Part shown: positions 36,198-45,004 of the stretch, one piece after another
Layout: each line of letters starts with the position of its first letter
Numbering within the stretch: the stretch's first letter is position 1
Source: Chryseobacterium hagamense
Lineage (GTDB): Bacteria > Bacteroidota > Bacteroidia > Flavobacteriales > Weeksellaceae
Direction: 5' to 3'
Length of the DNA: 64,000 bases
Assembly: GCF_007991455.1 (NCBI RefSeq)
Contig: NZ_BJYJ01000001.1
Location: 1 to 64,000, forward strand
The notes under the pieces: model-generated
Seen by the model: the letters and a program-made list of their open reading frames with translations, nothing else
Database searches by the model: none
Told to the model about the DNA's origin: nothing
Position numbers and translations under genes: made by a program

Positions 36198-37628
36198 ATG
36201 ACTGTTATGATCAATGAAGTGAAGACCAAAGGCCGGAGCTATACCGTTCCGCTGATTACCATTACGCTTTTATTTTTTATGTGGGGATTCATCACGTGTA
36301 TGAACGACATCCTTATTCCTTACCTGAAACAGCTGTTCAGCCTGACGTTCTTTGAATCGATGCTGGTGCAGTTCTGTTTTTTCGGGGCCTATTTTATCGG
36401 TTCCCTGATTTACTTTTTTATCTCAACGAGCAGCGGAGACCCTATCGATAAAGTAGGGTACAAGAAAGGAATCCTTTTTGGGATTTTCCTTGCAGCTTTC
36501 GGCTGTGTCCTGTTTTACCCGGCGGCCAGCCTGGCTTCCTATCCTTTGTTTTTAGGAGCACTGTTTATTTTAGGGCTTGGGTTTACGGTATTGCAGATTA
36601 CGGCGAATGCCTATGTGTCCCTCCTGGGACCTGAAGATTCCGCTTCAAGCCGTCTGAACATGACGCAGGCTTTCAATGCTTTCGGAACAACGATTGCCCC
36701 TGTGTTAGGCGGGCACCTGATTTTCGAATTGTTTTCTGCCCCCGACGGTTCTTTTTCGGCAGCAGCCACGAAAATTCCATACCTGATCTTTGCAGGAATC
36801 CTGCTGTTGGTTGCACTGATCATTTCAAGAGTAAAGCTTCCGGACTTTAAAGTGGCGGGGGAAGAAGTGGTAAAAGGCTTTGGTGCCTTAGAACATAACC
36901 ATTTAAAATTCGGCGTACTGGCGATGTTTTGCTACGTCGGCGGGGAAGTGGCCGTGGGAAGCTTTATCATCAGTTTCCTGGAACAGCCTCAGGTGATGAA
37001 CCTTTCGGAAGTAGTAAGTAAAAATTACCTTTCCCTGTATTGGGGCGGTGCGATGATCGGGCGGTTCCTGGGAGCCATCTCCCTGAATCATTCCATCAGC
37101 CAGGGGAAAAAGGCTTTGTATATGCTGGGTGCAGCCGCTGCGGTTTTCCTGGTGATCTTCAGTATTGTGGATCTTACCTTTTCGCAGATCAGCTTTTTCC
37201 TGGTATTTATTGCTTTAAATTTTATCGCTTTCTTCATCGGAAAATCAGCTCCGGCAAGAACGCTTTCCATTTTTGCAGCAGTTAACGTTCTTCTGCTGAT
37301 TTCGGCCATGCTGAATCACGGGGGACTGGCGATGTACAGCATTTTGGGCATCGGGATTTTCAACTCCATTATGTTCTCCAACATTTACACGCTGGCCATT
37401 TCAGGATTGGGCAAATATACGAGTCAGGGTTCCTCACTGGTGGTGATGGCGATTCTGGGCGGTGCCATCGTTCCGATTTTCCAGGGTTTTCTGGCAGATC
37501 AGTTCGGGGTTCAGCACTCGTTTATCATTCCGGTATTCTGTTATGTGGTCATCCTTATTTTCGGGGGCTACTGTACGAAATATCTTGGCCATGTCAAGCA
37601 GGATGCTGACGCCAAATCCGGACATTAA
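36198..37628 (+). CDS. FucP-family sugar MFS transporter
   Basis: A 476-residue inner-membrane protein with about 12 helices. It opens FFMWGFITCMNDILIPYLK, the FucP/glucose-galactose transporter hallmark, and has NAYVSLLGPEDSASSRLNMTQAFNAFGT in the middle and GEVAVGSFIISFLE later. Members bring in fucose, glucose or galactose with protons. The galK/galT genes in the window give one plausible client, but they are 13 kb away. A 9-base-downstream Met is also possible as start. Monocistronic, ended by a hairpin. Confidence 0.88.
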   Translation: MTVMINEVKTKGRSYTVPLITITLLFFMWGFITCMNDILIPYLKQLFSLTFFESMLVQFCFFGAYFIGSLIYFFISTSSGDPIDKVGYKKGILFGIFLAAFGCVLFYPAASLASYPLFLGALFILGLGFTVLQITANAYVSLLGPEDSASSRLNMTQAFNAFGTTIAPVLGGHLIFELFSAPDGSFSAAATKIPYLIFAGILLLVALIISRVKLPDFKVAGEEVVKGFGALEHNHLKFGVLAMFCYVGGEVAVGSFIISFLEQPQVMNLSEVVSKNYLSLYWGGAMIGRFLGAISLNHSISQGKKALYMLGAAAAVFLVIFSIVDLTFSQISFFLVFIALNFIAFFIGKSAPARTLSIFAAVNVLLLISAMLNHGGLAMYSILGIGIFNSIMFSNIYTLAISGLGKYTSQGSSLVVMAILGGAIVPIFQGFLADQFGVQHSFIIPVFCYVVILIFGGYCTKYLGHVKQDADAKSGH

Positions 37629-37654
37629 AACTTGATTTGTAATCAATTCATCAG

Positions 37655-37684
37655 GCTGTTTCTTATATGAGACAGCTTTTTTTA
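37655..37684 (+). terminator. terminator after the sugar symporter gene
   Basis: GCTGTTTC / GAGACAGC stem with one weak pair and a six-base loop, followed by TTTTTTT. Confidence 0.75.
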
Positions 37685-38431
37685 TACCAACGGATGCTGT
37701 AATTGTAAGGGATTAAACACATAAGGCACATGAGATTTAAGTTTTCAGGAGGCTGAGGCTCTCGAAGCCCGTATATTTAGAACACATGAGATTAAAAAAT
37801 CGAAGATTTTTTAGGTGTATGTCTTAACTTCGGTAAGGTGGCTAAGCGGATCCGAAGCCACGTACCGGCCGCTGATATTTAACCACAAAGCAACAAAAGA
37901 TATTCATGCTGTAAAAAAGTTTGATACTTTACGCTAAACAGCGCACAAAAGCTTTTTAAAAACCTCGAAGAGGTTCGCGAATTCCTTCGATAATTTAAAT
38001 GACAGATGAGACAAATCAAGATTTTTATATGCTGTGATTAAACAAAGGTTGTTCCGGTGAGCGTATCCGAAACCACACAATCATCTGTGAAAATCTGCGT
38101 AAATCCGTGGTTAATAAAACTTACATGCTTAAGTTGATAAATCTCAGTGAGCTCATTATAAATGAAATGGCTCTGTGAACCTTTCAGCAGTATACATGAA
38201 TTTTTTCTTTGTGTGCCCTGTGTTCATAACAACCTGCAATCGCTTTAAACTTATGTTCCATTGTTTAGACGAAAAGCAATTCCGGTGGCTGAGCAGATCC
38301 CGAGTAACTTTATCATTTATGAAAGCCTTTGAAGCTGTGGTGAAATAATAAGTTTGAAAGTACTTTTAAACCGGTTCTTGGCATAAAAATAGGTGCCTTT
38401 TAGGTAATTAATCAAAAATACCAATCACGAG
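37685..38431. other. gene-free repeat-rich gap
   Basis: No coding frame is credible in about 750 bases. It holds a reverse copy of the GTGGCT..AGCCAC hairpin (37838-37861), decayed relatives near 38055 and 38290, an AACCTC/GAGGTT hairpin near 37970 and Bacteroidota-type text such as GAAAATCTGCGTAAATCCGTGG. The start of the SDR gene at 38432 follows directly. Confidence 0.5.
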
Positions 38432-39436
38432 ATGGAATTAAAAGACCAATCAGAAAAAAGCCTCAGAGGGAAAACCGTTGTGATTACCGGAGGAAGCAGT
38501 GGGGTAGGACGGGCTGCTGCCGAAGCTTTTGCCCTCGAAGGCTGTAATATTGTGGTGGCTGCCAGAGGGAAAGAAGCACTGGAAGAAACTGTTGCTTTAT
38601 GCCGTGACCTTGAAGTTTCGGCGATGGCGGTACCTACGGACGTGTCTATTGCCAGTGAAGTTCAGAACCTTGCCAATAAAGCGCTGCAGTTCAACGGCCG
38701 GATCGATATCTGGATCAACAATGCGGGCGTAATGGCCAGCGGGAAATTTGAAGATATCCCGATGGACCTTAACGAGCAGGTTATCAAAACCAATCTTTTC
38801 GGCTATATGCACGGTGCTTACAGCGTATTGCCGGTCTTTAAAAAGCAGAATGACGGAATTTTAATCAACAATATCTCCATCGGCGGATTTATGCCGGCAC
38901 CTTACAGTGCCGTATATTCGGCAACAAAATTCGGAATCAGGGGAATGATGGAATGCCTTCATGGTGAAATTTCAGATTTCCCCGAGGTCTACATCTGTAA
39001 CCTGTTTCCTCAGATCCAGCGTTCTACCGGGAATATGCATTCCGCAAAATATTCGGGACTCGATTTTAAGATTCCGCCATTTGCCGCAGATCCACGGGAT
39101 ACGGCTGCCAAAATGGTGGAACTGGCAAAAAAACCGAGAAAGGAAATGTTTCCCGATGTTATGTCCAGAGTACTCACCGGGATGTACAAGTTTTTTCCGA
39201 AACCGGTCATCAATACCGCTTCTGCCGGAATGAGGCTGATGATGAAATTAAAAAAAGCCCCTTCGGATTCAGGGAATGTGCTGAAACCTTCTCCTTCGCC
39301 TCACCGCATTTACGGGGAAACGATTCTTCCCGTTCCTTCCAGAAAAACAAAAATAGCTTTACTAACCGGGCTTGGGCTTGGCATAACGTATCTGTTCTTA
39401 AAATCCAGAAAATCAGGAAAAAATCAGATCAGTTAG
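38432..39436 (+). CDS. SDR oxidoreductase with C-terminal membrane helix
   Basis: A 334-residue short-chain dehydrogenase. Cofactor motif TGGSSGVGRAAA, NNAGVMASGKFED, and the catalytic Ser with Tyr-Lys in YSAVYSATKFG. The last 35 residues extend past the usual fold and hold a hydrophobic run LLTGLGLGITYLFL before a basic tail, so the enzyme is probably membrane-attached by its C-terminus. The substrate is unknown; this type is common in flavobacteria. Confidence 0.85.
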   Translation: MELKDQSEKSLRGKTVVITGGSSGVGRAAAEAFALEGCNIVVAARGKEALEETVALCRDLEVSAMAVPTDVSIASEVQNLANKALQFNGRIDIWINNAGVMASGKFEDIPMDLNEQVIKTNLFGYMHGAYSVLPVFKKQNDGILINNISIGGFMPAPYSAVYSATKFGIRGMMECLHGEISDFPEVYICNLFPQIQRSTGNMHSAKYSGLDFKIPPFAADPRDTAAKMVELAKKPRKEMFPDVMSRVLTGMYKFFPKPVINTASAGMRLMMKLKKAPSDSGNVLKPSPSPHRIYGETILPVPSRKTKIALLTGLGLGITYLFLKSRKSGKNQIS

Positions 39437-39472
39437 AAGAAACTTCTTTACGTTTTACAGACATTTGAAAAT

Positions 39473-39514
39473 AAATAAAATCCGGAATCAAAACTGATCC
39501 CGGATTTTATTTTT
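39473..39514. terminator. bidirectional terminator between convergent genes
   Basis: AATAAAATCCGG / CCGGATTTTATT stem with a 14-base loop and T/A runs on both sides, between the SDR and KAS III-like genes. Confidence 0.8.
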
Positions 39515-40571
39515 AAAATTTATAGACAATGGCATTGATGTTCATGCCGGCTCCTACGGAAGCAAACAGCACAAGATCGCCTTTTCCGATCGTGTGGTTT
39601 TCAAGTTCGTTTTTCAGGATCATCGTCAGCAGGGTCGGGATTGTGGCCACACTGCTGTTCCCGAGCTTATTGATGACCATCGGCATAATACCGTCCGGAA
39701 CAGGAGTATTGTAGAGCTGATAAAAACGGTTGACAATAGCTTCATCCATTTTTTCATTAGCCTGGTGAATGATAATTTTATCCAGCTGGTCAATGGAGCA
39801 GCCGCTTTTGTCAAGGCATTGCTTCATCGCTTCAGGGACGTGCACCAGGGCAAATTCATAAATTTTCCTTCCGTCCATCTTGATGTAGCGGGTATCAGGA
39901 CAGCTTTCATTATTGTAAGACTTACCGAAATACAGGAAATCCTTTTCCTTAAAAGTATGGGAAGCCGAAAGATGAGAGAGTAGTCCTGATCCGTCCTCAC
40001 TGCTTTCCAGGATTACAGCGCCGGCTCCGTCGGCATAGATCATGCTGTCCCGATCATGGATATCCACGACGCGGGAAAGTGTTTCCGCCCCTATGACCAG
40101 GCATCTCTTCGCAATTCCGGCTTTGATAAACGCATTAGCCTGGATGACGCCTTCGATCCATCCGGGACAGCCGAAAAGGACATCGTAAGCCACACAGAAA
40201 TTATTCTTTATTTTCAAAAAGTGTTTTACCCTGGCCGCAAGGCTCGGCACTGCATCGGACTGAACCGTTCCTGCTTTTACATCACCGAAATTATGGGCAA
40301 AAATAATATAGTCGAGGGTTTCCGGATCTATTCCCGCATCTTCAATAGCTGCCTGGGCGGCAATCAGCCCGAGGTCTGAAGTAACCTGTCCGCTGCCTGC
40401 ATATCTTCTTTCTTCAATACCGGTGATTTTTTGCAGCTTGCTGGTGATGGAAGCATTGTCTTCTTTAAGGATAACACCGTCATCACTCATGAAAACATGC
40501 TGATCAAAAAACAGATTGGTGATGGTTTCTGAAGGAATATAATTGCCGGTCCCGGTGATTTTACTGGTCAT
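39513..40571 (-). CDS. 3-oxoacyl-ACP synthase III-like thiolase-fold enzyme
   Basis: A 352-residue KAS III-type protein; the ATG at 40571 is preferred because it gives the usual MTSKITGTGNYIPSETI start. The catalytic triad is C135 in LFGCPGW, H269 in IIHQANEKM and N305 in LGNSSVAT. True FabH starts fatty acid synthesis; the divergent text around the active site and the lone setting, with no fab genes, suggest a specialised acyl condensing enzyme, as in aryl polyene, lipid or secondary pathways. The exact substrate is unknown. Confidence 0.85.
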   Translation of the reverse strand: MTSKITGTGNYIPSETITNLFFDQHVFMSDDGVILKEDNASITSKLQKITGIEERRYAGSGQVTSDLGLIAAQAAIEDAGIDPETLDYIIFAHNFGDVKAGTVQSDAVPSLAARVKHFLKIKNNFCVAYDVLFGCPGWIEGVIQANAFIKAGIAKRCLVIGAETLSRVVDIHDRDSMIYADGAGAVILESSEDGSGLLSHLSASHTFKEKDFLYFGKSYNNESCPDTRYIKMDGRKIYEFALVHVPEAMKQCLDKSGCSIDQLDKIIIHQANEKMDEAIVNRFYQLYNTPVPDGIMPMVINKLGNSSVATIPTLLTMILKNELENHTIGKGDLVLFASVGAGMNINAIVYKF

Positions 40572-40844
40572 ACATTTGTAATTTTTCGCTCTAAATATCA
40601 ATAATCTGTAAATGTAACAATAATAAAACGGAAATTATATTTTTTTGCGCAGTTTAAACAAATTTAATAAAGGTTTACATAATGATTTATTCTTTGGTGA
40701 CCGACGTTGGTTAATGAATTATGCTGAATATTTCAGATCATGCTTATCTTTTTACATGAGTAAATTTTGTCCGGTGACGGAATGATTTTTATCGTTATTT
40801 GAAAGAATTATTTATTATTTACTGCATAATTGGTAGGAAACCGG

Positions 40845-40852
40845 TATTTTTG
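40845..40852 (+). promoter_or_regulatory. -7 promoter element of the 599-residue gene
   Basis: TATTTTTG matches TAnnTTTG and lies 54 bases before the ATG at 40907. The upstream TTG at 40830 is only 12 bases away, closer than usual. The rest of the gap 40572-40906 is AT-rich with nothing recognised. Confidence 0.4.
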
Positions 40853-40906
40853 CAGGGAATCAGTTAATGGGAATTTAGAGGTAAGTAATATTTAATTCAT
40901 GTCATA

Positions 40907-42706
40907 ATGAACAGCAAACCTTTACACAGTTTCCATATTCCCGTGATGGGATTGGCGTACACGATAGACAGCCCTATCCGTGTAGCACAATACGGTATTT
41001 CATCCGTAGTCTCTATTATCGATGATGAGATCATAGAGAAAATGAAAAATTTTTACAATGAAAAGTTCAACCTGAATTACCCCCGTATTTCAGCAAAGAC
41101 GGATGATTGCCGTGCAAAAAGAATTACGGCGTATCTGGACATGATGGACGACATTGTGAATGAAAAATTCGAAGCTTTCAAAGAAGAAATTTCCAGAAAC
41201 CGGACGGCCCTGAAAAGCTTTATCGAGATGCTTCCCGATACCTCCGCACTGAAAGAAAACCTGGCGCCGTTCCTGAACTGTAGGGAACGCATTTCCTCAT
41301 CGCTGAAAATCTTCATCGATAACCATTTTACGAAAGGCAGTATCGACGTCAATATCATGACGAAAGTGGATAAAGAAAACTTCCGGGACGGGGAGCCGCT
41401 TCCCGTTATTTATAATGATGCCCATGCTTCGTTAAGGGGTTTTGCCAACAGCAGGTTGTCTTCGTCTGTGGTCCTTTCGGCAGGCATGAATCCGCGTTTA
41501 TACAGCTACCTGGAAGAATTCGACGATTTTTTCCCGGATGAATCCGGACAGTTAAAAAAGAAGATTATCCTGAAAGTGAGTGATTTCCGGTCGGCCATGA
41601 TCCAGGGGAATTTCCTGGCCAAAAAAGGGCTCTGGGTTTCTGAATACCGGGTGGAATCCGGGCTGAACTGCGGTGGCCATGCTTTTGCTACCGAAGGCCT
41701 CCTGCTGGGGCCGATCATGGAAGAATTCAGACATAAGAAAACAGAACTTTTAACTTCTGCCCATTCGCTGATGATAAAAGCACTGGAAGAAAAAGGCAGG
41801 AACATGGTAGCAGAACCTCTTCAGATGAAGATTACCGTGCAGGGCGGGGTAGGAACCGCCGAAGAACACGCGTTTCTGCTGAAGCAATACGGTGCCGACA
41901 GTATCGGCTGGGGATCGCCTTTCCTTCTGGTTCCGGAAGCTACTTCGGTAGATGAGGAAACCAGGGAGCTGCTGGCCGTTTCCAAAGAACAGGATTTTTA
42001 CCTCAGCAACCTTTCACCGCTGGGCGTACCTTTCAATACCGTAACAGGAACTTCGAATGAAAGATTCAGACACGAAAGGCAAAAGAAAGACCGTTTCGGA
42101 AGTTCGTGCCCGAAGAAACTGCTGGCCTTAAGCAGAGAGTATTCTCCGGAAGGAATGTGTACTGCCTCAAAAAAATACCAGGACCTTAAATTTGCTGAAC
42201 TGGAACAGGAAAAAGAACAGATTTCTGCGACGCTTTATAAAAAGAAAAGAGAAATAATTGCAGAAAAAGCCTGCCTTTGTGTCGGGCTGGTAAACGCGGC
42301 CTATCTGGAAAACGGCCTTGAGATCAAAGGCGAAAAACAGGGTGTGGTGATCTGTCCGGGACCCAATCTTGCCTATTTCAATAAACAAATCTCACTTTCC
42401 AGAATGGTGAAGCATATCTATGGGAATGACAATGTTCTGGGCACCGCCGGCCGTCCTAATATGTTTATCAATGAATTGAAAATGTATATCGATCACCTGG
42501 TAAAAGAAATCGGGGATTTTTCGGGAACCCTAACGAATTCGCAGATCAAAAAATGGAATACATTTAAAGGTAACCTGCTGAAAGGAATTGCGTATTATGA
42601 AGACCTTTTTTTGCAAACGGAATTTTTTAAAGCGGATACGCAGCTGGTACAGCAATTGAAAGAAAATAAAACGGTTTTAAGTAAAATTCAAATTCCTGAA
42701 TTTTAA
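40907..42706 (+). CDS. nitronate-monooxygenase-like flavin TIM-barrel protein, uncharacterised
   Basis: A 599-residue cytoplasmic protein. The start HIPVMGLAYTIDSPIRVAQYG, the central SGLNCGGHAF (251-260) and GGVGTAEEHAFLLKQYGADS followed by WGSPFLLVPEAT (313-346) copy the layout of FMN-dependent nitronate monooxygenase and related TIM barrels. A helical insert of about 100 residues (60-160) and a C-terminal extension of about 200 residues set it apart. The extension carries cysteines at 401, 418, 456, 458 and 483, so a metal or Fe-S site is conceivable. No close characterised relative is recalled. It is monocistronic, with its own promoter and hairpin. The redox role is inferred from fold only. 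Confidence 0.65.
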   Translation: MNSKPLHSFHIPVMGLAYTIDSPIRVAQYGISSVVSIIDDEIIEKMKNFYNEKFNLNYPRISAKTDDCRAKRITAYLDMMDDIVNEKFEAFKEEISRNRTALKSFIEMLPDTSALKENLAPFLNCRERISSSLKIFIDNHFTKGSIDVNIMTKVDKENFRDGEPLPVIYNDAHASLRGFANSRLSSSVVLSAGMNPRLYSYLEEFDDFFPDESGQLKKKIILKVSDFRSAMIQGNFLAKKGLWVSEYRVESGLNCGGHAFATEGLLLGPIMEEFRHKKTELLTSAHSLMIKALEEKGRNMVAEPLQMKITVQGGVGTAEEHAFLLKQYGADSIGWGSPFLLVPEATSVDEETRELLAVSKEQDFYLSNLSPLGVPFNTVTGTSNERFRHERQKKDRFGSSCPKKLLALSREYSPEGMCTASKKYQDLKFAELEQEKEQISATLYKKKREIIAEKACLCVGLVNAAYLENGLEIKGEKQGVVICPGPNLAYFNKQISLSRMVKHIYGNDNVLGTAGRPNMFINELKMYIDHLVKEIGDFSGTLTNSQIKKWNTFKGNLLKGIAYYEDLFLQTEFFKADTQLVQQLKENKTVLSKIQIPEF

Positions 42707-42748
42707 ATCTGAGCGTTCGGTGACTTTTTTAAGCCGATGCAAGTTATA

Positions 42749-42780
42749 AAAGGCCGTGATCAATAGGATACGGCCTTTGT
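42749..42780. terminator. hairpin between the 599-residue gene and the DUF4236 gene
   Basis: AAAGGCCGT / ACGGCCTTT stem with a 12-base loop. The T run is short on the plus strand; on the minus strand it is followed by TTATAAC. It may serve both converging genes. Confidence 0.6.
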
Positions 42781-42794
42781 CAAACAAACAAAAA

Positions 42795-42965
42795 TCAAAA
42801 CAGCTTCCTGAAAAGGCTGACCCATTTATTATTCACCCGTGTTCCCCGCGAACTGAAATTGACACTGGCACCCCGTTTACCGATCGTGGTATTAACACCC
42901 TTTTGGCTGATATTCAGGTGGACACCCGGCATCAGTTTCACTCTTTTTCTGTAACTAAATCCCAT
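42795..42965 (-). CDS. DUF4236 family small protein
   Basis: A 56-residue frame on the minus strand starts MGFSYRKRVKLMPGVHLNIS, then QKGVNTTIGKRGASVNFSSR, and ends VSLFRKLF before TGA. This is the DUF4236 pattern (MGFxxRKRxKxxPGxxLNxSxxGxxxxxGxxGxxxN), a short basic beta-rich domain of unknown function found alone or fused to membrane regions. It is missing the usual GTGLSY end, so it is a slightly short version. Confidence rests on the strong motif match despite the small size. Confidence 0.75.
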   Translation of the reverse strand: MGFSYRKRVKLMPGVHLNISQKGVNTTIGKRGASVNFSSRGTRVNNKWVSLFRKLF

Positions 42966-43435
42966 ATAATCAGATTGTTTTCGGTTAGTAATTTTATTTT
43001 TTTAAAGGTAGGGATATTTAAAAAGCGGTTTTTACGGGTTTCCGTAGAGTGCCGGAATAAATAACTTGAACCTAAAGTAGAAGCTGGAAGAGGAATGCCT
43101 GACGCCGGCAGTTCCTTAGGTCAAAATTACGATTAAAGTTATTGATTGCTCTGTGAAATCATTAACTGCCTTATCCGGGATAGGCTTTGTTTCCATCTTT
43201 ATTCAGAACCTGATTTTTACTTTGATAACCAAATGAATGCAGATGAAACGGGTTCGGTGTACATCAGAAATATTGAAACAAATAAACCACACAGGTCTTT
43301 GCAGACCGGTAAGGCTTTAATATGATCATCTGCAATTTGATCATGTCATCCGCTGAGCTTTACGGCCAGGGGAGTTTAATACCGATTAATCAGGAAAGAT
43401 CCTGAGCCATTACCAAAGTATGGGAAAAACTTTAT
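42966..43435. other. gap with MITE family A fragment
   Basis: A decayed left-end fragment at about 43062-43130 reads ACTTGAACCTAAAGTAGAAG, then GCTGGAAGAGGAATGCC and GCCGGCAGTTCC. The rest shows no gene or clear structure. Confidence 0.45.
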
Positions 43436-44599
43436 TTATTCTGTTTTCTTTTTGTTGAGATGCGAAGAAATATGACGTAAAGAAAGGTGGGCCAGATCGA
43501 TATTCCACAGCGGTTTACTTTCATTGATGACGACGTTGGTGCGGTTTTTCAGATCAAACTCTCCTATAAAACAATAATAAAGGTATTTATTGATCCTTAC
43601 CTGGACGCGTTTGCCCTTATAGTTGAGATCGACAAAAAAGTAATAGATTTCATCCGAATAGAAATTCAGATAAAGAGCCATAATGTGCTCACTTATAAAT
43701 CTTTTGCACTTAGCATGGGTCCAGGTATTAAGGCGCTTTATCCTTCCTTTACTGGAAATGTGAAACCGGTCCTCTATCCCGGGAATCGGCTTCCATACCT
43801 CATCCGGAAGATCTGCAAGGGAAAGGTTCATGCATGCCGGCGGATTGTTCATATCAATGTCAGGCCGGCCGAGCCTGTTCCAGACAGAAGTATTCAGGAT
43901 TTTATCCGGCTTTTTTTTGGCAGCCGGTATCAGATCCTTTTCCGAAGGACCATCACCTTTTAAAAACCACCGGAATTGCCCTGCGGTAAGATGTTCTTTT
44001 TCAATGACATCCAGAATGTTGGTCCGGCTGATGCCCACGCTGTCTGCGGCAGCATCCATATTGTCGTAAGAAGCAACAAAATCACCCTCCACCGTATACT
44101 GGCTTACGGGCCGGTCAAAATCCCTTTTTTTACCCCTTTTGAGCTTCATGGTTTTATAATGCAGCTCACTGACGGATAATTTTTCCAGGTTATCAGCATG
44201 TACGTGAAACTGGTTGTTGTCTTTAAACGATATAAGAAATGACCGGTCTTCCATATCAAATTTTTCGACAAAATGATAGTACACCAGACGGGGAATCGAC
44301 TTTCCGTAATCCTTTCCTTCTGAACACAAACTACCCCGGACCGTGTAAAAATCCTTATTCAGTTGTTTGTTGAAATATTTGTAGACACGAAGTTTCTTAA
44401 TCGTATCTTTCATTCTCCATACGCCGCCCGTTGAATTGATTACTATACGTTCAAGACTCTTGATCCGGCCGTAATTTGAAATGGCATAGTTCTCGAAATC
44501 TTCGATCAGTTTCCATTCTTCATCAGGAAGATCTTCGAGAGATCGGTTGGCAAGAACTTCGTTAAGGTATCGGTCCTCTATGTCGGTAGGCAGTTTCAT
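43436..44599 (-). CDS. NUMOD4-NUMOD1-NUMOD4 protein lacking HNH nuclease
   Basis: A 387-residue protein. A NUMOD4 motif near residues 24-50 (EEWKLIEDFENYAISNYGRI), a NUMOD1-like helix-turn-helix segment near 165-210 (PVSQYTVEGDFVASYDN then AADSVGISRTNI), and a second NUMOD4 near 270-300 (DEVWKPIPGIEDRFHISSKG). In homing endonucleases these DNA-binding modules flank an HNH or GIY-YIG nuclease; here no such catalytic motif (HNH, GIY-YIG or LAGLIDADG) can be seen. It is probably a pure DNA-binding protein descended from a homing endonuclease. It is monocistronic. Confidence 0.7.
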   Translation of the reverse strand: MKLPTDIEDRYLNEVLANRSLEDLPDEEWKLIEDFENYAISNYGRIKSLERIVINSTGGVWRMKDTIKKLRVYKYFNKQLNKDFYTVRGSLCSEGKDYGKSIPRLVYYHFVEKFDMEDRSFLISFKDNNQFHVHADNLEKLSVSELHYKTMKLKRGKKRDFDRPVSQYTVEGDFVASYDNMDAAADSVGISRTNILDVIEKEHLTAGQFRWFLKGDGPSEKDLIPAAKKKPDKILNTSVWNRLGRPDIDMNNPPACMNLSLADLPDEVWKPIPGIEDRFHISSKGRIKRLNTWTHAKCKRFISEHIMALYLNFYSDEIYYFFVDLNYKGKRVQVRINKYLYYCFIGEFDLKNRTNVVINESKPLWNIDLAHLSLRHISSHLNKKKTE

Positions 44600-44685
44600 A
44601 ATTAGGTAAAATTTGTGCTTAAGTCCCCGGCATTAAATATAATAAAAGTTTTAAACATGAAAATATTTAAACGAAGGTCTTTACA

Positions 44686-44715
44686 TAAAAAATCCTGCAC
44701 GGATACCGTACAGGA
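44686..44715 (-). terminator. terminator after tRNA-Ser
   Basis: On the minus strand TCCTGTACGG / CCGTGCAGGA pair (one G-U) around TAT and are followed by TTTTTTT, 12 bases beyond the tRNA 3' end. Confidence 0.85.
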
Positions 44716-44726
44716 CTAATTTTTTG

Positions 44727-44811
44727 CGGAGAAAGAGGGATTCGAACCCCCGGACCTGTTACAGTCAATAGTTTTCAAGACTATCGCAATCGACCACTCT
44801 GCCATTTCTCC
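44727..44811 (-). tRNA. tRNA-Ser (anticodon UGA)
   Basis: An 85-base class II tRNA on the minus strand. The acceptor stem is GGAGAAA / TTTCTCC with discriminator G; the anticodon arm ATAGT-CTTGAAA-ACTAT gives anticodon TGA; a long variable arm and T arm GGGGGTTCGAATCCC follow. CCA is not encoded, so it must be added later. It has its own promoter and terminator. Confidence 0.95.
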
Positions 44812-44845
44812 TTCAACACCGGGATTGCCGTTGTTTTCAGTGGTG

Positions 44846-44875
44846 CAAATATAGGATTATTTTCAATACCGGCAA
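44846..44875 (-). promoter_or_regulatory. promoter of tRNA-Ser
   Basis: On the minus strand TTG, a 19-base spacer and TATATTTG give a textbook Bacteroidota promoter. The -7 element ends 35 bases before the tRNA 5' end. It is the clearest promoter in the window. Confidence 0.75.
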
Positions 44876-45004
44876 AACATATTTCCGGAAAACCTTTGGA
44901 ATACGGCTATAAGTCTATAGTTCAACCAATAAAATTCAACAGGTTTAAAAGGTTTATTTTGGAATCAAACTTTAAGATTTAGAACAACCCCCCTCAGTCT
45001 GTGA

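Noticed and set aside
43436..44599. Active homing endonuclease
   Set aside because: No HNH, GIY-YIG or LAGLIDADG motif could be found.
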